Source of the DNA: CAZUFB01 sp964619775
Lineage (GTDB): Bacteria; Actinomycetota; Coriobacteriia; Coriobacteriales; UMGS124
DNA length: 9,740 bases
NCBI GenBank assembly: GCA_964619775.1
Contig: CAZUFB010000073.1
Coordinates: forward strand, 1 to 9,740
Reading direction: 5' to 3'
Shown here: positions 5,671-9,740 of the stretch, one piece after another
How the letters are laid out: each line of letters begins with the position of its first letter
Numbering within the stretch: position 1 is the first letter of the stretch
The notes under the pieces: generated by a model
Database searches by the model: none
Told to the model about the DNA's origin: nothing
Seen by the model: the letters and a program-made list of their open reading frames with translations, nothing else
Program-made: the position numbers and the translations under genes

Positions 5671-5758
5671 CGGTGTTTTGCGGGCTGCCCTAGACCGCTC
5701 CGCACGCACACCGCCTGTGCCGACCACCCCGACCTTCTCGACCCCGAAAGGACCCCCC

Positions 5759-6937
5759 ATGGAAGAACTCGAGCTCAAGTACGGCTGCAACCCCAACCAA
5801 AAGCCCTCCAAGATCTATATGAAGGACGGGTCGGAGCTTCCCGTCGAAGTGCTCAACGGCAAGCCCGGTTACATCAACTTCCTCGACGCCTTCAACTCTT
5901 GGCAGCTCGTCAAGGAGCTCAAGGAGGCCACCGGCCTGCCGTCGGCCGCGTCGTTCAAGCACGTGAGCCCGGCCGGCGCCGCCGTGGGCCTTCCCCTGTC
6001 CGACGTCGACCGCCAGATCTACTTTGTGGACGAGCCCGGCGAGCTGAGCCCCGTCGCCTGCGCCTACATCCGCGCCCGCGGTGCCGACCGCCTGTGCTCG
6101 TACGGCGACTGGGCGGCCCTGTCCGACGTGTGCGACGCCGACACCGCGCGCTACCTCAAAGGCGAGGTCTCCGACGGCGTCATCGCGCCGGGCTACACCG
6201 ACGAGGCGCTCGAGATCCTCAAGACCAAGAAGAAGGGCGGCTACAACGTCGTTCGCATCGACCCCGACTACGAGCCGGACGAGCTGGAGTGCAAGGACGT
6301 CTTCGGCGTCACCTTCGAGCAGGGGCACAACAATTTCCGCATCGACGAGAGCCTGCTCGCCAACGTCGTGACCGCCAACAAGGAGCTGCCCGAAACTGCG
6401 AAGCGCGACATGATCGTGGCGCTCGTCACCCTTAAGTACACGCAGTCAAACTCGGTGTGCTACGTCAAGGACGGCCAAGCCATCGGCGTGGGGGCCGGCC
6501 AGCAGAGCCGCATCCACTGCACGCGCCTGGCCGGCAACAAGGCCGACAACTGGTATCTGCGCCAGCACCCCAAGGTGCTCGGCCTGCAGTTTGTCGACGG
6601 CATCCGCCGGCCCAACCGCGACAACGCCATCGACGTCTACATCTCCGACGAGTACGAGGACGTGCTGCGCGAGGGCGCGTGGCAGGAGGTCTTCAAGGTG
6701 AAGCCCGAGCCGCTCACCGCCGAGGAGAAAAAGGCCTGGATCGCCACCCAGACCGGCGTGACCGTAGGGTCCGACGCCTTCTTCCCGTTCGGTGACAACG
6801 TGGAGCGCGCGCGCAAGTCGGGCGTGTGCTATATCGTGGAGCCGGGCGGCTCCATCCGCGACGACAATGTCATCGAGACCGCCGACCGCTACGGTATCGC
6901 GATGGCCTTCACCGGAATGCGCCTGTTCCACCACTGA
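5759..6937 (+). CDS. purH: AICAR formyltransferase (stand-alone PurH C-terminal domain)
   Basis: It transfers the formyl group of 10-formyl-tetrahydrofolate to AICAR (ZMP), making FAICAR for the cyclohydrolase encoded just upstream. The 392-residue protein begins with KYGCNPNQKPSKIYM (7-21). It carries the active-site SFKHVSPAG with the Lys-His pair at 67-68, KYTQSNSVCYV followed by GVGAGQQSRIHCTRLA (folate/nucleotide site), and the C-terminal SDAFFPFGDN, EPGGSIRDDNVIETAD and AMAFTGMRLFHH. These are the signature order of the AICARFT domain. The usual PurH N-terminal IMP cyclohydrolase domain (about 200 residues) is absent, which is why a separate PurO is needed. ATG 5759 has AAAGGA 6 nt upstream. 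It is the second gene of the operon, 129 bp after purO, and is followed by a strong terminator. Confidence 0.96.
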   Translation: MEELELKYGCNPNQKPSKIYMKDGSELPVEVLNGKPGYINFLDAFNSWQLVKELKEATGLPSAASFKHVSPAGAAVGLPLSDVDRQIYFVDEPGELSPVACAYIRARGADRLCSYGDWAALSDVCDADTARYLKGEVSDGVIAPGYTDEALEILKTKKKGGYNVVRIDPDYEPDELECKDVFGVTFEQGHNNFRIDESLLANVVTANKELPETAKRDMIVALVTLKYTQSNSVCYVKDGQAIGVGAGQQSRIHCTRLAGNKADNWYLRQHPKVLGLQFVDGIRRPNRDNAIDVYISDEYEDVLREGAWQEVFKVKPEPLTAEEKKAWIATQTGVTVGSDAFFPFGDNVERARKSGVCYIVEPGGSIRDDNVIETADRYGIAMAFTGMRLFHH

Positions 6938-6967
6938 CGCCTGCGGCCTGCGTTCCGGCGCGCCGCG

Positions 6968-7009
6968 CACCCCGGCGACCTCCAAAAGCGGGAGGAGCCG
7001 GGGTGTTTT
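6968..7009 (+). terminator. Intrinsic terminator of the purine operon
   Basis: CACCCCGGC (6968-6976) pairs with GCCGGGGTG (6997-7005), and inside it CCTCC (6979-6983) pairs with GGAGG (6991-6995). The loop is AAAAGCG and TTTT follows. It begins 31 bp after the transformylase stop codon. Confidence 0.9.
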
Positions 7010-7118
7010 GCGCTTTCTCGCAAGATGTCCTTTCTTATGCGGTCAAAGCTGGGAGAACGCCAAACCTTGCCGGTCGGGTGTTCCGCTGCGTCCGTGCCTG
7101 GGCATATACGTCCCTGGA

Positions 7119-7150
7119 GCGGTTCGCAGAACCGCCGCACGAGACGCGCG
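7119..7150 (+). repeat. Intergenic hairpin repeat copy D
   Basis: GCGGTT (7119-7124) and AACCGC (7130-7135) form a perfect 6-bp stem with loop CGCAG. CGCACGAGACGCGCG follows. This tail aligns with the CGCA(T/C)GGG(G/A)AGCGCG tails of copies at 123 and 633, and the hairpin aligns with the copy at 5637. No clear promoter is seen in 7010-7234. Confidence 0.55.
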
Positions 7151-7234
7151 AGCCGGGCGCAACGCCATGCGCGGCATATCGCATCGCGGACTGCTCCCAA
7201 ACCAAAGCGACCGAAGGCGGCACGGGGGTGCATC

Positions 7235-8140
7235 GTGGGGATTTCGGACAAGCTCAAGCAGGCCGTGTCGAACGCCGCGTATGCGGTGGGCTACGGCGTG
7301 GGCAAGGCCAACAAGGCGATCCAGGACGTGGCGCAGGACCCGCGCACGCACACCGCGCTGGCAAACGCCAAGGTCGCCGTCGACAAGGCGGCCGACGCCA
7401 CCGAGGCGTTCGCCGACCGCATGAGCCCCAAGCTGCGCGAGTTCGCCGACAAGGCGTCGCCGGTGCTGCAGAGCGCCGCCGACCGGGCCGTCGCCGCGGT
7501 GAAGGACGCGGCGCAGAAGGCCGAGCCCGCGATGCGCCAGGCGGCCAGGGGGGCGGGGGACGCGGCGCAGGCGGCGGCCCAGAAGGTTGGGGAAGCCGCC
7601 AGAAAGGCCACGGCGGCCACGACGGGCACGGTGCGTTCGGCGGCCACGAAGGTCGCGACCGAGAACGCCGCCGGCATGCGCTCCGCCGACGCGCGGCCGC
7701 ACACGGTGGTCAACCCTAAGACGGGGCAGAAGGTCGTGGTCGAGGCGTACGTCAAGAAGCCCAACGGCGAGCGCGACTACGGTGCGGTCTATCCCCAGGG
7801 CGCCATGCGCGACTTCGGCCCCCTGGGAAACAAGGCCGTGGGCATGCTGCTCATCCTGGCCGGCGTGCCGATGCTCGTGCTGCCGGGCCCGGGCGTGGCG
7901 GCCATCGCGGCGGGGCTGTACTTCCTGCGCAAGGGCGGCGATGGTTCGGAGGGGCCGGGAGGCGCGGCGGGCGGGTCGGGCGCACAGAAGGCGCGCACGG
8001 CCGACGACGCCGTCCCTGCGACGGGGGTCGCGGTGGCCGACGCCCCCTCGGACTCCGCCTCCAACGCCTCCGCGCATCCGGGACAGGCCGAACCCTCAGG
8101 CGACGGGGCCGCTCCGGGCGATGCCTCCGTGTGCCCGTAA
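7235..8140 (+). CDS. Ala-rich amphipathic protein with C-terminal PGPG membrane hairpin
   Basis: A 301-residue protein of unknown role. Residues 1-150 are a long run of Ala/Lys/Asp/Glu-rich helix with repeated KAADA, ADKAS, AADRA, DAAQKA and AAQKVGEAARKA units. This resembles apolipoprotein or LEA-like amphipathic helices that lie on membranes or form coiled coils. A short ordered patch (155-195, TVVNPKTGQKVVVEAYVKK) follows. A hydrophobic segment at about 201-231, GMLLILAGVPMLVLPGPGVAAIAAGLYFL, centres on PGPG at 217-220. That looks like the small PGPGW transmembrane family, with Val in place of Trp, and probably forms a re-entrant or tight double-spanning hairpin. The last 70 residues are Gly/Ala/Ser/Asp-rich and disordered. 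There is no signal peptide. The GTG at 7235 is preceded by GGGGGTG with 4-5 nt spacing; upstream in-frame codons are unlike coding sequence. A membrane-organising or stress role is possible but not shown. Confidence 0.75.
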   Translation: MGISDKLKQAVSNAAYAVGYGVGKANKAIQDVAQDPRTHTALANAKVAVDKAADATEAFADRMSPKLREFADKASPVLQSAADRAVAAVKDAAQKAEPAMRQAARGAGDAAQAAAQKVGEAARKATAATTGTVRSAATKVATENAAGMRSADARPHTVVNPKTGQKVVVEAYVKKPNGERDYGAVYPQGAMRDFGPLGNKAVGMLLILAGVPMLVLPGPGVAAIAAGLYFLRKGGDGSEGPGGAAGGSGAQKARTADDAVPATGVAVADAPSDSASNASAHPGQAEPSGDGAAPGDASVCP

Positions 8141-8177
8141 TCCGCGCAACCTGCACGAGCCTGCGGCGCCGGGCGGC

Positions 8178-8183
8178 TACAAT
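8178..8183 (+). promoter_or_regulatory. Candidate -10 box of the 8258 gene
   Basis: TACAAT is preceded by no recognisable -35. It lies 38 bp after the preceding stop codon and about 75 bp before the next ATG, and matches the -10 boxes seen for two other genes here. It suggests the downstream gene can be transcribed separately. Confidence 0.45.
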
Positions 8184-8257
8184 GGCGTACGACACGTTTG
8201 CTCCGTCCCGCCGTCTTGCGGTTGCGGGCGGCCCGGTAGAGAAAGGCGCTTTTCCGC

Positions 8258-8893
8258 ATGTCCGAGTCCATCCCCGAAGACCTGTTCGTCGGCGAGCCCG
8301 TCCTCACGATGCGCTGGCGGCTGCACAACCGGGCGCTTCCCCTTAAGAACCGCCACCTGCGGGCCTTCGCCCAGGCGGGCGTGAGCAACGGCCTGGCGTC
8401 GTGGGCACGCCAGCACATCGAGTGGACCCTCGCCGAGGGTGCCGGGGAGTTTCCTAACGGCGTGCTGGCGCTGGCGGTCGACGACCGGGGCCGTGCGCTC
8501 ATGGGTATCGAGGAATACGTGCCGCTGCCGGCCCTTACGGTGTACGAGCTGCTCGAACGGGCGCATTCCGCCGCCGGCCGACCGGTTGAGGGGGAGGTCG
8601 CATGGGTTGTTCGGGACGGCGGCTTCACCGCGCTCACCGACGCGTCCAAGCCTCTGTCGGGCGCCAACTCGCTGGTTGCCGACTTGGCGAAAACGTTGGG
8701 CAGGCAGGTGGCGTTCGACCCGCAGGGGTCGGCGGACGGTGACGAGGTGCTGCTCGTGTCGGACGAGCACGGCGTCGTAGGTGCGTCCGACGCCTCGGGT
8801 GCGGTGGCCGAGCAGTTCAAGGCGTACTACCTTCGCCTTGCGTCGCTTGCCCGGCCCGACGCGTTCGATCGCGCAAACCTGGGGATGCGCTAG
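8258..8893 (+). CDS. Conserved-looking hypothetical cytosolic protein
   Basis: I do not recognise the family. The 211-residue protein has no signal peptide, membrane span or Cys, has a balanced composition and reads as a folded globular protein. Its N-terminal half has RWRLHNRALPLKNRHLRAFA (19-38), then WARQHIEWTLAEGAGEFPNGVLALAVDDRGRAL, an apparent helix followed by a beta-hairpin. The middle holds VAWVVRDGGFTALTDA; the C-terminal part has EVLLVSDEHGVVGAS and a last helix EQFKAYYLRLASLARPDAFD. The pattern of short strands (LALAVDD, VAWVVRD, EVLLVSDE) suggests a repeated beta-rich domain. ATG 8258 is used, with GAAAGG about 12 nt upstream, the same long spacing as for the dehydrogenase gene. 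It lies 117 bp after the PGPG protein gene on the same strand, with a -10 in the gap. Confidence 0.8.
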   Translation: MSESIPEDLFVGEPVLTMRWRLHNRALPLKNRHLRAFAQAGVSNGLASWARQHIEWTLAEGAGEFPNGVLALAVDDRGRALMGIEEYVPLPALTVYELLERAHSAAGRPVEGEVAWVVRDGGFTALTDASKPLSGANSLVADLAKTLGRQVAFDPQGSADGDEVLLVSDEHGVVGASDASGAVAEQFKAYYLRLASLARPDAFDRANLGMR

Positions 8894-8998
8894 CCCTTCC
8901 CCGCGGGACGGGCGTAAGCGGGTGCCCGGTGTGCGCCGCGTCTTGCTTGTGCCTTACGCTTCGTCAAGTCCTGGGTCGCATGTGTAATATCCATGTCT

Positions 8999-9011
8999 GC
9001 GCACGATGCGC
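8999..9011. promoter_or_regulatory. Short dyad upstream of the FMN-protein promoter
   Basis: GCGCA-CGA-TGCGC is a perfect 5-bp inverted repeat. It ends 15 bp before the candidate -35 of the FMN-binding protein gene, in an AT-richer stretch. It may be an activator site; no family is assigned. Confidence 0.3.
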
Positions 9012-9026
9012 GAACGATGACCACAT

Positions 9027-9055
9027 TTGCTCCGTAAGTTAGAGACACCATTAAT
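9027..9055 (+). promoter_or_regulatory. Candidate promoter of the FMN-binding protein gene
   Basis: TTGCTC (9027-9032) and ATTAAT (9050-9055) are 17 bp apart, in an AT-rich pocket of an otherwise GC-rich region. The leader to the ATG would be about 100 nt. It contains the perfect 12-bp palindrome CAGGCCGGCCTG (9089-9100). Confidence 0.5.
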
Positions 9056-9164
9056 CTGTCAGGTTCAACTGCGGGTCTAAGTACGACGCAGGCCGGCCTG
9101 GCACGCAGCGGACGGGGCATCCATCGGGCGGCGAGCCGGTAGGCACCGGGGTCTGGAGGAGCGC

Positions 9165-9587
9165 ATGAGGACCGGATACAAGGTTGCCGCTGCGGGTGTC
9201 GTCGTTGTGCTCGGCTGTTCGATCGCCGCGTTTGCCCCCGTCGGCCTGGTTGATTCCACGGTCGGCGACGCCGCGACGCCGACGTCGGCTTCGGCCTCGA
9301 CTTCCATGTACGCCGACGGGGTCTACCGCGCGTCGAGCATGGGCAAGGTCGGCCAGGTTCCGGTCGTGGTGACCATCGAGGGCGGCGTCATCACCGACAT
9401 TCGGGTGGGTCAGAACTCCGAAGTCGCGGCGATGGCCGAGAAGGCCCAGGACTACGTGATTCCTCAGATTATCGAGCTGCAGACCACCGAGGGCGTCGAC
9501 ACCGCGTCGGGCGCCACGTTCACCTCGGAGGCCATCATCGACGCGGTGGCCCAGGTGCTCGAGCGCGCCTCCGCGGCGGCCTCCTAG
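9165..9587 (+). CDS. Membrane-anchored FMN-binding domain protein
   Basis: A 140-residue small extracytoplasmic flavoprotein. Residues 1-24 are a basic start plus a hydrophobic stretch containing VLGC (15-18), which could be a lipobox with Cys18 lipidated or simply part of an uncleaved anchor. A Ser/Ala/Thr linker (30-47) follows. Residues 48-135 are an FMN-binding domain of the NqrC/RnfG/flavocytochrome type: YADGVYRASSMGKVGQVPVVVTIEGGVITDIRV, then DTASGATFTSEAI at 112-124. The D-x-x-S-G-A-T motif is the sequence that ApbE-type flavin transferases modify, with FMN attached to Thr118. Such proteins pass electrons to exported flavin reductases, either as a separate protein or as a fused domain. 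The Tat flavoprotein at 1653-3176 lacks such a domain, so the two could be partners, although they are 6 kb apart. ATG 9165 has GGAGGAG 5 nt upstream. Confidence 0.9.
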   Translation: MRTGYKVAAAGVVVVLGCSIAAFAPVGLVDSTVGDAATPTSASASTSMYADGVYRASSMGKVGQVPVVVTIEGGVITDIRVGQNSEVAAMAEKAQDYVIPQIIELQTTEGVDTASGATFTSEAIIDAVAQVLERASAAAS

Positions 9588-9740
9588 GGCATCCCGCCGT
9601 CCCGCCGACCTGCCGCAAAACGCCGCGCTTTGCAAACGCCGTCGAACCTGCGGGGAAGATGGGCTGCAAGGCCTGACCGTGGTTCCGGGGGCTCGTGCGG
9701 GGTGTTGCCCGCTGGGTCTGTGCTAAGTTGTGCAACCTGT
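9588..9740. other. Window end, no gene seen
   Basis: No supported gene or clear terminator. A GCAAA/TTTGC pairing near 9616-9634 and a GCGGG/CCCGC 5-bp stem (9697-9701 with 9708-9712) are present, but neither has a T-run. GTTGTGCAAC near the end is a short GTTG-N2-CAAC dyad. Confidence 0.3.

Noticed and set aside
4828..6435. A 535-codon open frame overlapping the riboswitch and both purine genes
   Set aside because: It is an Arg/Pro/Gly-rich out-of-frame reading of two well-identified genes and runs through the riboswitch and its terminator.

Overview
The window is high-GC DNA from an anaerobic actinobacterium, most likely class Coriobacteriia and plausibly Eggerthellaceae. This is inferred from the gene content: a Tat-exported flavin reductase with its own MerR-type regulator, a small surface FMN-binding protein, a VanH-like D-2-hydroxyacid dehydrogenase, and a purine branch in which the two PurH activities are separate proteins. 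No rRNA, tRNA, CRISPR array or intact mobile element was seen.

Layout. Positions 1-124 hold the 3' end of a plus-strand FAD/flavin oxidoreductase gene, followed by a good hairpin terminator. Positions 125-709 are a gene-free block. It is bracketed by a 23-bp direct repeat and contains a diverged inverted repeat. On the minus strand follow a MerR-family regulator (710-1543), a Tat-signal flavocytochrome-c/fumarate-reductase-like flavoprotein (1653-3176), and a D-2-hydroxyacid dehydrogenase (3552-4535). Each has its own upstream control region with dyads or hairpins. The plus strand then carries a ZTP (pfl-type) riboswitch with an overlapping intrinsic terminator (4805-4924). It controls a two-gene purine operon: a PurO-type IMP cyclohydrolase (4997-5629) and a stand-alone AICAR formyltransferase (5759-6937), closed by a strong terminator. 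Downstream are an Ala-rich amphipathic protein ending in a PGPG-type membrane hairpin (7235-8140), an unrecognised 211-residue cytosolic protein (8258-8893), and a membrane-anchored or lipid-anchored FMN-binding protein (9165-9587).

How the parts fit. The riboswitch links 10-formyl-tetrahydrofolate status to the last two steps of IMP synthesis: ZTP rises when the formyl donor is short, and the operon then reads through. The exported flavoprotein and the FMN-binding protein are the kind of parts used for extracytoplasmic reduction of organic electron acceptors. The downstream MerR regulator could sense the acceptor, and a dyad sits in the -35/-10 spacer of the flavoprotein's candidate promoter, as MerR activators require. 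That link is inference.

The most unusual non-coding signals are a dispersed intergenic repeat family (four copies), the 27-bp inverted repeat at 403-578 whose 17-bp core recurs inside the flavoprotein gene, and a double hairpin in the MerR leader that masks GGAGG-like sequence.
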